From Saxidomus purpurata (lineage: Eukaryota; Mollusca; Bivalvia; Venerida; Veneridae): a DNA stretch of 64,000 nt. The position numbers and the translations under genes are program-made. Of this stretch, positions 23,516-36,430 are shown piece after piece (the first letter of the stretch is position 1; every line of letters begins with the position of its first letter). The notes beneath the pieces were generated by a model. The model worked only from the letters and a program-made list of their open reading frames with translations, ran no database searches and was not told the origin of the DNA. The stretch lies in the NCBI GenBank assembly GCA_022818135.1, contig JAFMSR010000002.1, forward strand, positions 46,200,699 to 46,264,698, read 5' to 3'.

Positions 23516-24087
23516 AATATGTTAGCTTGAATTTGCGGATGAGACCTCGGCATATCTCCCATCATGCCTATACCTATCAAAAAGTGGTTTTCTGTTTCCG
23601 AAATAGGAGAGATTTACCTGATTGCAATTTCCAGACAGTATAGCCAAAGGTTGAATTTGATTGGTTGCCAAAGAGTATGCCAATCACGGCGACCAATGAG
23701 ATCTAAGATCCTAGTGACCTGCCAGAAAATTATGCGCAACAGCTTTATATACCGGCTAGTTATACGGATATCTTTGACTTCTACATAGGTTTTACTGTAC
23801 ATACCTTATTTAATAAGCGTCTGTCAACTGCATTTGGGTACGGTTTTACCTGTTTATACTTACACCTGCACCTTGTCATGTACAGCGAAAGGAGATTATC
23901 ATTTTCTAGTATATAAATTACTTACATTTTTAACGTTTTTGGACTTTTACAGGCCTTCGAAGTTTGATCAGAGTTCGTATCAATCAGACGATTTTTAAAT
24001 TTTAATTAACCCAAAGATCTACTTTTTGCAGTAAAGACTAATTTCACGACACACTAATATATCAGTCTTCTTGGTCCGTGTTATTGA

Positions 24088-24274
24088 GTTTGTTGGTTTA
24101 GCGTCGTACCGACACAGGCAACATTCACGGGCACGCGCGTAGGTAGAAATTCAAACCTTCCAGAAATCTTGCTAACATAAGGAATTTAACGCTCTGAGTG
24201 GGACTCGAACCTACATCGGTGACTTGCAAGTGATTCAAAGCCAGTGACCTTAATCACTCGGTCACGGAGGCCCC
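24088..24274 (-). mobile_element. tRNA-derived SINE with GTCGGTACGACGCTAAACC tail
   Basis: In reverse complement the head GGGGCCTCCGTGACCGAGTG is a Leu/Ser-type tRNA-like start. Box B is TAGGTTCGAGTCCCAC, followed by the ACTCAGAGCGTTAAATTC-type body, and the element ends at GTCGGTACGACGCTAAACC. This head and tail pair is characteristic of a SINE family widespread in molluscs. The central body is shortened. A 3' fragment of the same family is at 58890-58990. Confidence 0.8.
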
Positions 24275-25399
24275 TTGTATTTGAGTTTGACAGTGCGAAC
24301 GCGCATATACTGCAATCTTGCGCATGACACGTATAGGAGAGCACTTTATCGGAAACATCCGTCTAATGAAAGAATTCTATCATTTCATTATATTCAGCAT
24401 CAGAAAAAAACAACTAAATTTGAATTGATTGTAATCAGGCATGTCATTTTGCGCAGTCTTAAGAAGATGACGTCTTGTTTGAAAATATCACGGACATAAA
24501 TAGATAGATTATTCCTGAAGATATACAGCATAGAAATTGAGAAAAAAAACTCTTGGAAATATCTGTGAAAATTTAACAACACTCCGTTAAAAATGTGGGG
24601 TGGCTCATTCTACCATAAACGCGAAAAAGCATAATACTTAATTACACACATAAAAAATCACTTCTTGGGTTTGTTTACATGACTGACCAATCAGAACGCA
24701 CAGACATTACCTTATTCCCAGGTACACACCTACCTCATTCCAGGTAAGTTTTTTTTAATTGGTGGACCTAATGCGCGGGAACGTCAACATTGTCTGATGA
24801 TGCTGTCATCATTTCCTTTCAAACATATGTTTCAAATTCATGCATTCTTTGGCTGTAGTTTTTTTGTGTTAACCTTTTTCAACAACGCAAAGAGTAAGCG
24901 AACGAAATTATGTTAATAAACCATGCAATCTTTTTTTATAATAGATCTATTTGTTAGTTTTACATACTTGACATTCTGTCAGTGGATTTTAAAATATGGA
25001 TGTTTTGCGCAGCGGAAGTGCGCCTGATATGGTCGGAAGTGTGCTTGATATCGATATCACGCACACAAGCTCATACAAAAACCAATTTGAGCTCCCGTTG
25101 CTTCAATATATATAACATTTTAAAGTTAGTGCAAATTTGTATATTTAGTAACATATGCAATAGAAATGTTTTCAAACATGCTACCGTCCATGACAGGCTC
25201 AATCAAACCGAGCCTGTAAAACTTTCGTTTATGTCGTGTTGGGCGACCTGTGTTTTTCCACTATTATTCTGCCACAATGTTTTAACATTAGCTTTATTAA
25301 ATTGCTTGAAATTTAAGAACGCCTCATGACATACATGTACTTTTTTAAAACTCAATATGCTCTTGACTGAAACAAATATTTTGACAATTGTTTTATGTT

Positions 25400-26200
25400 G
25401 AAACAGTGCTATATACATTATCTACAACAACCCCATGTCGCTCATTCATGATTAAGATCGACATGTTTTTTTTAAGTTATCGTATAACAAGAGCTAAGAC
25501 CATACGTATTTTGGCGGGAAAGTTGCATGTGCTTTCCATGATGTGCCTTCGGTAGGCTGCGTATACATATATAAAGTATACTTTAGATTTTAAAAATAGA
25601 AATGCTGAATATGATTAGAAACCAACACATAAATTAAAACACACAGTCAACTAATATTTATTCGCCTACAAGAGTAACTGTGACGTATATATTGCGGCAA
25701 TATATCAAACTATCCGTGCTTTTGTTTGAAGTTTGAAACGCGGGCAAAGTATCAAACGGGAAAGATATTAACGGGTACAGGTCGATTTGTAGTAATTTAT
25801 ACACACCATATGAAATGGTCATTCTAAACAGAATTATAAGAGACTATTTCTGAAAGCCATGGCTAGCTGTACATTCTTTAAATGAATTAAAACAGTAGAT
25901 TATACAATTTCATAAATGGCCATAATTATGAGATAAAAATACCTTGTTATGGTCGGAAAAGATGCTCCCTGTGTGGAAGTCTCGATGTGCATGTTGAACT
26001 CCGACCACACATACCCATCTGTCGGAAATCATTGTGTTAAACTTTCGTTAACAGTTCCCTGTCCAACATATAGATGATCTTGCCTTCCTCGGCGAAGTTG
26101 TCAGTTTGAGCCTGGGCTCGGCCTTGTGAAATCATTTTTAAGAAGCCTTTGAGTTTCTGATTCTGCCCAGTGTTTCTCTGCCACAAACAGACGATCTCCG
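25400..26200. other. Interior of long-TIR element, unannotated
   Basis: No coding or repeat feature recognised. Confidence 0.4.
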
Positions 26201-26804
26201 ACGTTAAACTTAAATTTAACTAACCGTTAAAAAATGACCCCATTGTTGATCAAAATTTAACAACTGATCAGGTCTCAACGCCTTTTTGATCAAAATTTAA
26301 TGTTGAAATGTTGGCAGGTTCAATTCTCAACGTTAAAAAATGACCCAGGGTTTTTCAACGGGGTCAAAATTTAATATTACACCGGTCTTAAATCAGTTTT
26401 AAAGTCGGATATGAGTTCGGTTTCTAAAACCAATCATTTCGCTCCAAATATCAAACTTTGCTAAATGTATCATCACTTGTATCAATCATTTGCTTTTAAC
26501 GAACAAATCATAATCTGACTGATAGGGCATTTTATGCAATTGTCCGAAAAATACGGTGTTCCGTTGCTGCCACACGATGGAATAGACCGCGTCTTCGCAT
26601 AATGTCATCTTCTATTCGCATCGTCCTATCGTCTTATCGTGTTATTGTCCCATCGCATCACCTTATCATGTTTTCGCCTTTATGTCTGACATGCGTGCTT
26701 TAAATATTTGATCACGGATCGCGACAACACTCTTATTCACTCATATTCACCCTAGAAAACTAATTATACAAGGTTCCGTTCATATTTCTATGGAATGCGG
26801 GTTT

Positions 26805-27215
26805 GGACATGCCATTTGCTAATTGCAACTTGCTTATTGCCACTTGCTTATTGCTAATTACAGGTTTGGACATGCCACCTGCTAATTGCCACTTGTTACT
26901 TGCCACTTGATTACAGGTTGGATATGTAACTTGCTAATGCCACTTGGTTATTGCTAATTGCAGGTTTGGACATGCCACCTGTTACCACTTGCTACTTGCC
27001 ACTTGCTTATTGCTAATTGCTAGTTGGATCATGCCACTTGTTATTTGCCACTTGTACATTGTAAATTGCTAATGGGGACATTCCACTTGCTAATTGCCAT
27101 TTGCTTATTGCTAATTGCTAGTTGGGACAATCCAATTGCTAGTTGCCACTTGCTACTTGCCAATTGCTTATTGGTTTTTGCTTATAAATAATTGGCTAAT
27201 TGCTTATCGGTATGA
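26805..27215. repeat. Degenerate heptamer minisatellite (TTGCTAA/TTGCCAC)
   Basis: About 400 bp are built from 6-8-bp words TTGCTAA, TTGCCAC and TTGCTTA, interrupted at ~60-bp intervals by a GGTTTGGACATGCC-type spacer. A higher-order structure of words within a longer unit is therefore visible. Confidence 0.85.
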
Positions 27216-27984
27216 CTACCGAATATGGATAGGAAATGACGTACATAAGCTATTATCTATTTGATAAAATAATAATATTATTCGATCACATGAAGGCTTT
27301 TAATTTATACAGTTTCAAAACGCGTGATCTGATTGATGTTCGTGAACATCGAACATGAGTTACTATTAGACATTGATAAGTTAATCCGAATCCCATGTTG
27401 AGGTTCTAATCAGACAAACTGACACTGATTCGGAGGGGTCATCTCAAACAATTTTTATCTTGGACGTACTTTATTTCTGATCTTGTCTAGATGACAATAT
27501 CACAACTTTCTCTCTCTTATTTAGTCTATACTTAACACATATTCATGATAAAAGAAACTCTTAACTTTGGTCTGTATATATTAGTTAAACTGCCTCTTGT
27601 TTTACAGTTTATGTTACGTTTTTACATTATAGAAGAATGTTAGAATTTCAGTAAAATATACTCCTCAAAATAGGTAAAGGACTACATAATAAAAATAATA
27701 AGACTTCATTAATTTAAATGACATCCTTAAATAAAATATGTATTGGTTCAAGTTAACTGATGTAAGTAGTGATGAATATCAAATATGTAAAAATAACAGA
27801 ATTGTGAAATCACTTTTGAAATGTTAGATACTTTAGACGGTAGGCGAAGTTTGAACGTTTATAGATGATACTGCTCAGGTCAAGGACAGACCAGTCAATG
27901 CACTCTAAATGCTTCAAGTTGTAGATAGTAAGTAACCACTCTCTCTTTATGTCGTCGGTCGATTTCGTCCAAAATTACACAAAA
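27216..27984. other. Unannotated AT-rich sequence
   Basis: No supported feature. Confidence 0.5.
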
Positions 27985-28850
27985 AATAGGCATAATGCCG
28001 GGGCCTAATGGACACTATTCCAAAATACATTAAACTTAACATTTATATAATCTACATCTGTTAACCGACTCCTGTGCAAAATTTAAAGACATTTCACCGT
28101 TTAATTAAAAATTAATTTCGTTTTTTGTTGCCCTACCCCCACTGAAGAAATACTGACCAGATTTAAAAGTACCCTAAAATGTAAAATAGGTATGTTTGTA
28201 AGTATTTACGTACATTTATTTTTGTTCTAGGTTCAAAAAAGTATAGCAAGCAATGTAGAACTACAAAAGATGTATTATAATTCTACAAGCTAATCATGTG
28301 TAACAAAAAGTATGCAATAATGCAAAAACTAGGGTATACAATTTGCCTAATTTTGCCCCGAGACATATCACACATGTAAATATACACAACTGAAGCAAAA
28401 GATTCGGAGTAGGCGCATCACTATTGGTTATAAAACTTTTATAAGTAGTATATGAAATGAAATATAATAAAAAATGAATATATTTTACCGTCTACTTTTT
28501 GAAATATTGGACTTTTAGAAATGAGCACGGTCAATTTTTATATTTTCAAGTAACTGTCCAGCTTGATAAAACTAAGGAAAATTTAGATTCAGTTCTCAAA
28601 TATTGTAAAATGGTATAATTATTCATATTATTCAATTTGATAACTAGAAAAAGAAAAAATAACGAGAAAAAAAATTGGCTTCTTCGGGGACCGAACTCTT
28701 GACCTCTTGATCTCAAAGCAGATGCTCTAACCACGCGCCACAGTACAAAAAAGGTACAACTATAAAATCCAAAGTATTCCAAATGGTCATTAAACAGGAA
28801 GTACTCATTACACATCCACTACCTTAAGGTCGTAGTACACAGACATTTTT
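27985..28850 (+). repeat. Dispersed repeat R1, copy 2 (most complete)
   Basis: Shares ordered blocks with 7335-7720 and with 41700-43210, including the far block TTTTTGAAATATTGGACTTT (28496-28515). It probably ends near the AAGGTCGTAGTACACAGACA sequence at 28825-28844. A tRNA-like segment (28681-28744) lies inside it. No coding frame is recognised. Confidence 0.75.
28681..28744 (-). repeat. tRNA-derived segment
   Basis: In reverse complement it shows TGGCGCGTGGTTAGAGCATC (box A) and AAGAGTTCGGTCCCCGA (box B) at correct spacing. The pairing is too poor for a functional tRNA. It is probably a SINE head inserted in repeat R1. Confidence 0.55.
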
Positions 28851-29875
28851 TGCGTTATATTCCCTACCTGTGTAAAATCTGCGATGCATTAGATCATCCA
28901 TTCTTCGTAATTACACGCATACATACTTGATCTAAAATTTAACTGAAATCCTTACCATAATCAAAGTACTTCCCACTATACGATAAAGTTACAGCCAAAA
29001 GAAATTGTATTATTTCACCACCTCCATTCACTGTGGGCTCGGTTTTTGAGAATTTTCATTAATAATTCTGTTAGAGTAATTTTATTCAATAAACAGGATT
29101 TATTTTTATTATAGAAAGCAACATTAAACAGTCATGATAAATAATCAATCAAAATCATAACTGTTTTAAAACAAGGTCATAAATCGGAACTATGAACTGG
29201 GTGAAAAAAAAAAACAAGTGAGCAAAGGTATTTCGGCGTAACAGAAAACATGCAAATGCTCATAATACGGTACAGTCTATGAATTGTAGCGAAACATCGG
29301 CTTCTTGTTAAATATGTGGAGAACATTTTCAAAAAGCATTATCTTTATGAAGGACTTCAAATATCACTGCCCATGAACTGATAGCAGTCTGACTTGTTCA
29401 GGCTTTCATGTTTTATATACTTGTTGATAGCAACAAGCAGGATTTATTTACATGTATGTTCAGAATTTGAGATTGTTTGTTTAGCAGTTTAATATCCGGA
29501 ATAGTTAACGTACATTTGTATATGTTTCTGACCCGAAAAACAACACGTACGGTACGAATAGTGGTGAGTAATGTAGAGGGCATGAAATAAGTTAAAGTAT
29601 ATTTGAAAACGCTAAAAATGGAGGTGTCCGTCTACTTGTAGCATCAGCGTTCGCGCTCGGTCTATGTGAAGTAGAATGTATGGGACATGCTGCAACAGAT
29701 ACGTGAAAGGCCTGTCAAGCCTCGGTCAGATTGCAAATTTAGGAACAGACTAGAATTTCTGGAATGTCAGCACTTATATTTTCTGCAGTTTCAAGCCTAA
29801 ACGTATCTACCTTACTGAAGCAATTGGTGAGTTCGCGCGGTATTAATATTCGATTATGTAGTCAACACTAAAAAG
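28851..29875. other. Unannotated sequence
   Basis: No supported gene or repeat. Confidence 0.45.
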
Positions 29876-29879
29876 ATTG

Positions 29880-30335
29880 AGGGTTTCATCTATACAGCAT
29901 TTCAAATTTACAAGAGGCATTACAAATCAAAATGATTTATAAAAGTATTCATTCGAAACTTGAAATTTGGAACGCAATTGGTAAATATTACCTGAAGTCT
30001 TTCGACAAAATTTATTCACACTCTTTTATCCTGTGCAAATGCTTATTTCCTAAGAACATAAATTTTCAAAGGAACTTGTCATCTTATTACATAGAGGCTT
30101 TAAAGCACTGGAGTAAATTCCGACAAGAATTCAAACTACCGATGACATTTTAAGTACATATTTGTTCAATAATCCAAACATTACTTTCAACAGAAAGCCA
30201 ATTTTTATTCAGTCTTTTCTAGAAAGTAATATAAAATGTATAAAGGACATATGGGACGAAAACGAAAATCAATTCAAGCCAGGGCCATATTTAATGCAAA
30301 AATTAAAAAGAAAGTCAAACTGAATTTCAGAATGG
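29880..30335 (+). pseudogene. Degenerate non-LTR retrotransposon (LINE) ORF2 C-terminus
   Basis: One frame reads ...YYIEALKHWSKFRQEF and, after a one-base frame change near 30130, the next reads NNPNITFNRKPIFIQSFLES and then IKDIWDENENQFKP. The order 'ALKxWxxFR', 'NPNIxxNxKPIFxxxF', 'I.CIKDIWDENG' is typical of the region after the reverse transcriptase domain in many invertebrate LINE ORF2 proteins. A stop follows. The catalytic domain is absent, so this is an old 5'-truncated, frameshifted remnant. Confidence 0.65.
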
Positions 30336-30469
30336 TCAATAGTAAAAACAAGCATTCCATCAAACTATCTTTCGTCTCTCAGGTCCGGTCAAACTTTAAA
30401 GAAACTCAGCCCAGTTTAAGTTGAAAGATCTAGAACTTACCAGAAAAGCGAAAACAATAGAGCAGTAAC

Positions 30470-30600
30470 TGTTTACACCATCTGTCCTGCCGGGGATGTA
30501 CCAGTACTAGACTCCTATTATCCATAAGAACTTTCTCACATGAAGAGACATGGTCAGTAGCAGGACTCGGACCCAGGACCCTCAATCTATAAATTAAAAT
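30470..30600 (-). repeat. Possible tRNA-derived SINE fragment
   Basis: In reverse complement a box-B-like TGGGTCCGAGTCCTGC is followed by ATGTCTCTTCATGTGAGAAA and GGTACATCCCCGGCAGGACA. This arrangement looks like a SINE body lacking the first part of its head. Confidence 0.4.
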
Positions 30601-30839
30601 ATGTTATAAACGGTTAATTTTATCATAAGTTCCAATGTATAAGAAACGAAACAGGTAAAATACATTGCGCAATATTCTTTATTGCTGATAATATACACTA
30701 ATATACAATAAGAAGTCTTTTTAAGCCCTTATTGTTTGTAACACTGACATATATGTCAGACACATCTGCATTGTATCACTTTTCGCCAAATTCTAAAGAA
30801 AAAAAAAACTTCCTCTTTTTACGAGTAGGAAGTTAATCA

Positions 30840-31960
30840 CGCAGCCCTGTGAAGTTTGCCCCGTATCCCCCTAGATTACTCGCAACTCCGTGAACTTAGC
30901 TTCGTGGCACATAATTTCCCAAAGGCCCGTGAAGTTAGCCCTGCAGCATCTAGTTCTCCCGCAGTCTCTTGAAGTTTTCCCCGTAGCATCAAAGTACGCG
31001 AAACCCTGTGAAGTTAGTCCCATGGCACTTAGTTTCCCCGCAGCCGCGTAAAGTAAGACCTGCGCTCTTAGTTTCCCCGTAGCCGCGTAAAGTAAGACAT
31101 GCGCTCTTAGTTTCCCCGCAGCCGCGTAAAGTAAGACCTGCGCTCTTAGTTTCCCCGCAGCCGCGTAAAGTAAGACCTGCGCTCTTAGTTTCCCCGCAGC
31201 CTCATTAAGTTCGCCCCGTATCCCATAGTCTCCCAGCATCCAATTTTATTCAGATGCGTATATCCTGGTATTTTCACCCCGTGTTTCTAAGTTTCCGCGC
31301 GAACTAAGCCCCTTCTTGAATGCGGACCATGGTAACACCACTCATCAACTGACGTATTACTTGTATCAACGCAGCACCTGGCAGCACATGCGCATTCACA
31401 ACTCAAGTACATTTAGAATCTACATACTTATGCCACTGGAAGACTGGAACCCCGTTAAATCGCTCCACTGTCTTTCAGACCCTTTTTAACATCCCCATCT
31501 CATTTAGAATAACAGCAAGCCCTAGTTCATAGGTATGTGACCTAAAGCGTAAAGGATGTTTACACCGTTTCACAAAGTATCCTCACAGCTCCAAGAACTT
31601 AGCCCCATGTTTCCGCATATCAACAAAGACCCTGGTTAAGTCGCCAACCGTGTATCCCTGAAGCCTTGTGGACTGTCTTTTTCTAAAAAATAACCCGGCA
31701 CCCCTGGTTACTCCTTTTTACGTATCTCCAAAGTCTGATAAATTTCATTCGCATATAGAACCCATCCTTGGTTCCGTAGATTCCATATATGTCCCTGCAG
31801 CCAAATGAAATCAAAACCGTACCGTTTACAATCAATGCAGCCCTGGTTAAATCTGCTTCTTAAGTATATTCGCAAACTAACGGACCCATTCCCATGTCCT
31901 GTATCCATGTAGCCCTGGTAGCACAACTTCCTGAAGTATGACCCACAGCCCCAATTGTAA
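30840..31960. repeat. Old ~40-bp minisatellite with a young 39-bp expansion
   Basis: Degenerate units around AGCCCTGTGAAGTTAGCCCC and TAGTTTCCC recur throughout. Between about 31030 and 31205 a 39-bp unit (CTTAGTTTCCCCGCAGCCGC + GTAAAGTAAGACCTGCGCT) is repeated nearly perfectly about 4.5 times. The minus strand is open for 122 codons (30871-31239) because 39 is a multiple of three; the repeated peptide AAAGKLRAQVLLY is a by-product. Confidence 0.85.
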
Positions 31961-32499
31961 TTTTGCTTAATGACGAATAAATGTTGTTGTTGTTGTTTTT
32001 GTTACTTTACACAAACCTAGAATATAAGTTTATTCTGTCTCTGTTATAAAGTCTGTAAACTTAATATCCATCTCCATTTTAAAAAAACTACATGAAAGCT
32101 TTGTTTCTAGGCCCACTGTGATACGTAGTTTTTTCTTGTTTTGATTGATACAGGTCGCAAAGCTTGCCTTTAACAAAACATGGCTGGTTGCCATTCAGTC
32201 TGACGTTTGGTTTGGATAAAATAGAGTTTAACTGGATTGATTTTCTTGAAAAATTTAAATGCAAAAACAATGGCCAAGGTCACTAATTATGTGAAGTTCC
32301 CTTTGTATTTAAATGTTTTGTAGCATATTCTACAATTAATAAGCCGATTGTAACGGCATTTAGCGTGTATCTTTTGCCGAACGATTCCTATATTAGTTTA
32401 TACGAATTTGTTTTAGTTCGATTACGAAGAAAGCTCTGTAGCTTTATAAATCGCTCTCAAACACTCATTCCGATATCACCAAGCCGGCAAAGATTTCAT
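31961..32499. other. Unannotated sequence
   Basis: Nothing recognised apart from a short GTT repeat at 31983-31999. Confidence 0.5.
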
Positions 32500-32625
32500 T
32501 ATGGCTACCCATTCACAGCTGGGTGGACTGAGGCACGTGTGGTATCAATGTTTTGACACACATCGTGCTCGGGCCAGGATTTGAACTCGGGACCTGCCGT
32601 TCAGGAGGCGAACGCCCTAAAAAGG
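32500..32625 (-). mobile_element. tRNA-derived SINE fragment
   Basis: In reverse complement the box-B-like CCCGAGTTCAAATCCTGGCC is preceded by GGGCGTTCGCCTCCTGAAC, which resembles an anticodon arm. It is followed by GAGCACGATGTG and CAGTCCACCCAGC. It marks the inner border of the right duplication arm. Confidence 0.55.
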
Positions 32626-34064
32626 GGTCGTAACTTATTTTCAGGTATAAAAACCAGTAGAAAGAGTGACCTCTTGATTGTTTGCAAATGTCGTTATCAG
32701 AAAATTGGGAGGTAATTCGTTTTTTCTTTAATAAAGTCGGTAAAAGTGATCTCCCGTTGTTTGCAAATGGCAAGAGGTAAGTAAAGCTTTCCTTAAAAAA
32801 AAGTTGGTTAGAGTGAGTAGACTGGGCGTGAATCCCTGCTCATTGGTACGTCTTTACAAAACACTCGCAATACTTTCAAATACTTTTTATTAGAAAACTA
32901 TTTTGTTTACGCTATATTAAATTTAACATACATAAATACAAGTAAAATATTGATACATGATACAAGGTCTTTCAAAACAGAACTGTATAATATTAAACGC
33001 AGTTAAATATACATGCTAGTCCATGTGTTACTTTCAGAATAAGTTCCAAAATTTCAGTTGCTAACTGTTCAGCGATTAAAAATAGCGGAAAGGAATGCAT
33101 GTTTACTAAAAGGAAAGTAGGGCACGATTAGGCTGTTGTTTTTATTTCATTTTAAAAATTCAGTTATCTCGCGCCGGTCAGATGTAGGAGGAACTTGTTA
33201 GCAACTAATCCTTGTATCAAATGAAAACATTAAAAAACGTTTCTTTACTGTAATACAATATATGTACATTATAACTATATACAATATTATATTTGATCAA
33301 TAACACAACTTAATAAAAGTTCTCTTAAAAGTTTCTCCTAGCTTGTTTGAATGTGGTTAAATAACGTACACAAGACAAAAAATTCTAAAATATTTGAATC
33401 CCGAGCAAAATGATTGCTATAATGACATTAACCTTCAAAGGGTGCCTTATAAAAGAACACACGAGAAAGTGATTTACACTAGAAAATTGACTCATTTTAG
33501 TCCTATTGAATATACATGTAGTGTAGAATCATGAAAATCTTTCGTTTTATTTTCTATGCTATTATCACATAAATCACATGACATGGTCATTAATATATCC
33601 AAACATTGTAACATTAATATATCCAGTCAACATTGATGATCAGTTTTTAATAGGACGATTGCAAACAATATATTTAGTTAAACATCTAGTAAATAGCATG
33701 CTCCGGCTTTATCTGCATGTAGAAATTCAAATTTCATGTATAAAAAATATCGTCAGATTTGAAGAAACTACAGAATTTAATGTCCTCTGCTCTACAGATA
33801 AAGTCGTACATTCTTCATTGGAATGACAGCCGCACACGAACCCAAACCTCTTTTGGAGGATAAAAAACGTGTGTCCGTCGCATGCACGTAGGGATTGATC
33901 CTAATTCATTCCTCCGAATATAGGAACTACGGACTCTGTCCAAGCATGCACAATCAAAATATATAATCTATATATGAATTGTGTAAAAAAATAACCATGT
34001 TTTAAAATTAAATTTCCATAAGAATATAACAAAGGTTTTCGCTTGTAATGTAACAAGGTTTACC

Positions 34065-35215
34065 TGTCAGTGAGACTATAAACACAGTTTGATGTACATC
34101 ATTCATGTAACTAAACGTAATCCATTAATTTTTATGATTTAATCATACAATATATTTTCTACATTATTGTTACTCAAAAAGGTCAAACCGACTAAGAATA
34201 TCCCTTCCATTAGGGCACATTTAAAGTTTGCATGCTTTTGTCGTGTGTTTTTAATAAATTCCAGCTAAGGTAAAAGCCATGCATAATTTTGTTCACTGTT
34301 TTGTTGTTTTCTGTTCTTGATTTATACTTGATCTTTAAATATTACTACTTCATGTATTGACGAGAAATACTGTATGTTTAAGTTGGAAACCAAGAAACTT
34401 TTGTTCTGTTTGATTTTATAAACCTAAAAAAAAGAGACATCATCAGTCTGAATTACTTTAAACCAAGTACCAAATTTTAAAAGAACAGTACATACATATC
34501 TTCAGCTTATTTCGCCTTTGTTAAATGTTCAAATTGCAAAGCATCAAACCTGACAAAATGACTTTCAATGAGCAAAATAATAACACCAGGCACTACATAA
34601 ATGGTATGGCGTGAGAATGCTACTCTGAAATATTGCTTCATAAAAGCACGTCTTTTCCCAACTGTATTTCAACACATCTGACGGCAATAGGCCTACAGTA
34701 TTTATACAAAACAATAATATATCTTTTTATAGGAATCAATTCACATACTGTGACTCCTTTACTATTTGTTCGAAAAAACAACTATCACTTCGTTAATGCG
34801 TGTAAGTATTCGGTATGTATTGTGAATTTACAGTAACAATACATTCAGTATTTAAATCCCCCAATGCATTGCGATGTATATGATAAAAAAAGTTCAAAAA
34901 CTTTTATCCAAAAAAGAAGGTAAAGGGGATAAAAACAAATTAAACTACAAACCGATCTGATTACTACAGAAAGCTAGTGTAAGAAAATCATCAAGACAAT
35001 AACGTTTACCTGAGACTATAAACATAGTTTGATGTACATCATTCATGTAAATAAAATTGTTCCATTAGTTTTTATGATTTAATCATACAATATATCTTCT
35101 ACATTATTGTTATTCAAAAAAGTCAAACCGACTAAGAATATCCCTTCCATTAGGGTAAATTTAAAGTTTGCAGGCTTTTGTCGTGTATTTTTAATAAATT
35201 CCTGCTAAGAAAATC
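34065..35215. repeat. ~210-bp direct duplication within right arm
   Basis: The segment GAGACTATAAACA.AGTTTGATG ... CTTTTGTCGTGT.TTTTAATAAA at about 34070-34265 recurs at about 35010-35208. The left arm has only one equivalent (about 7880-8060, inverted), so this duplication is arm-specific. Confidence 0.8.
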
Positions 35216-35270
35216 ATCAAGACAATAAACCAAGTCAAAACTACATGTATGACATTAAGCTAACATAAGT

Positions 35271-35321
35271 GCTCTTTTGGACGGACCTTGATAAAATTCT
35301 CATCAAATCAAATCAAATCAA
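35271..35321 (+). mobile_element. LINE 3' tail with (TCAAA)n
   Basis: GCTCTTTTGGACGGACCTTG is followed by ATAAAATTCTC and (ATCAA)n. It matches the inverted copy at 23467-23515. The 15-bp AACTACATGTATGAC occurs on both sides (35239-35253 and 35321-35335), a possible target duplication. Confidence 0.6.
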
Positions 35322-35330
35322 ACTACATGT

Positions 35331-35760
35331 ATGACTATATGTTCTAGACATAAGCTAGCTAGCATGAATGAGCTGAAACTGTATATTGAAATTTCTAGTG
35401 TTGTACATATTGATTCACAGAAACTTCTAGGAATTCATTTTGATAAAAGTTTAACATGGAAAACACACATAGATAAAACTTGTACGAAACTGGTTTCAAA
35501 GTTATTTCTTTTAAAGAGAATTTTTTTACCCACAAGATGAAACAGCTATTCTATAACGCCTATATTACACCTAACATCTGATTATGGATAGTGTTTAACA
35601 TGGCACACAGCTAACACGACCGATGTAAATAGATTTACTGAACTGCAAAAACGATCAGCCAGAATTATACTAAATGCCAACAAAAATACACGATCGTCTG
35701 GGATGTTCAAAAATCTGAAATTGCTTTCATTTCCCAGCCTATGAATAAATGCATATTATT
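35331..35760 (+). pseudogene. LINE reverse transcriptase fragment (thumb region)
   Basis: The open frame contains LLGIHFDKSLTWKTHIDKTC followed by KLVSKLFLLKRI, the classic 'LGhxhDxxLxWxxHI' signature C-terminal to the reverse transcriptase palm in jockey/CR1/RTE-like elements. After a stop at 35540 and a frame change, the downstream pattern FYNAYITP, ELQKRSARIIL and MFKNLKLLSF continues the same family layout. Several frameshifts are present and the catalytic palm is missing. It is absent from the left arm, so it inserted after the inverted duplication. Confidence 0.75.
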
Positions 35761-36284
35761 AGATAGTTGATCTCGAGTATTTATTAACATCATTGAATTA
35801 CTAGAAATTTATTTAGGCTCTCTAATGTAGTGCATGTCCAGTGATCGAATTTGAATGTTGCAATATTAACTTTTTGCTGGACTTGATTCTGAGGTGGTCT
35901 CTTTGCACAGGCTTGACTAAACAGCTATGTCCACTTTAACTTATTCTATAACAGCGCCCTCAACTTGTTAATTTATGGTATTTGCCATTTAAAGTAGATG
36001 GCATTTTCCTTGACTGTCGTCCCAGTTTTTTAGCATCTAACAATAGTACTAACCCTCAGCGTCAATCTCGATTACTCAACAGAGTGTGGCCAATGCAGTT
36101 TGACATACACAATGAAAAGTTACTGTAAACCAATTGAGTTTGAGCTAATAATTAATGTTTTCATATATTACCGATTATATATGTAATTTTGTCTCATTAT
36201 GTTAACAAGTTACAAAAAGGACATGGATATCTGGAAGCAAATAAAACTATGTCGAGCGAAAATTACTCACATGGTTTACAGTAT

Positions 36285-36430
36285 ATGATTATTGTTATAA
36301 TTACTTTATTGTTATTATTATCAATGTTATTTTTATTATTTTTGTTATTGTTACTGTTGTTATTGTTATTGTCACTGTTACTGTTGTTATTGTTACTGTT
36401 ATTGTTATCATTGTTATCAACTTATACTCT
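36285..36430 (-). repeat. (TTGTTA)n-type microsatellite
   Basis: Inverted counterpart of the left-arm microsatellite at 5762-5900. A poly-Leu open frame at 36189-36437 is a by-product of this array. Confidence 0.85.

Larger units (their letters stand above)
22333..26385. mobile_element. ~4.05-kb long-TIR DNA transposon, non-autonomous
   Basis: The left terminus CCGGTGTAACATTAAATTTT and the right terminus (reverse complement CCGGTGTAATATTAAATTTT) are inverted copies. Similarity continues into a ~190-bp zone of short repeats built from CGTTGAAAATTGACC and AACTGATCA (22345-22530 and 26205-26370). No target duplication is obvious next to CCGG. The interior holds only short open frames without recognisable transposase motifs. 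A SINE (24088-24274) and a truncated LINE tail (23467-23515) are nested inside it. The superfamily is not assigned. Confidence 0.75.

Noticed and set aside
30871..31239. 122-codon minus-strand frame with AAAGKLRAQVLLY repeats
   Set aside because: 39-bp minisatellite with length divisible by three inside an older non-coding tandem repeat.
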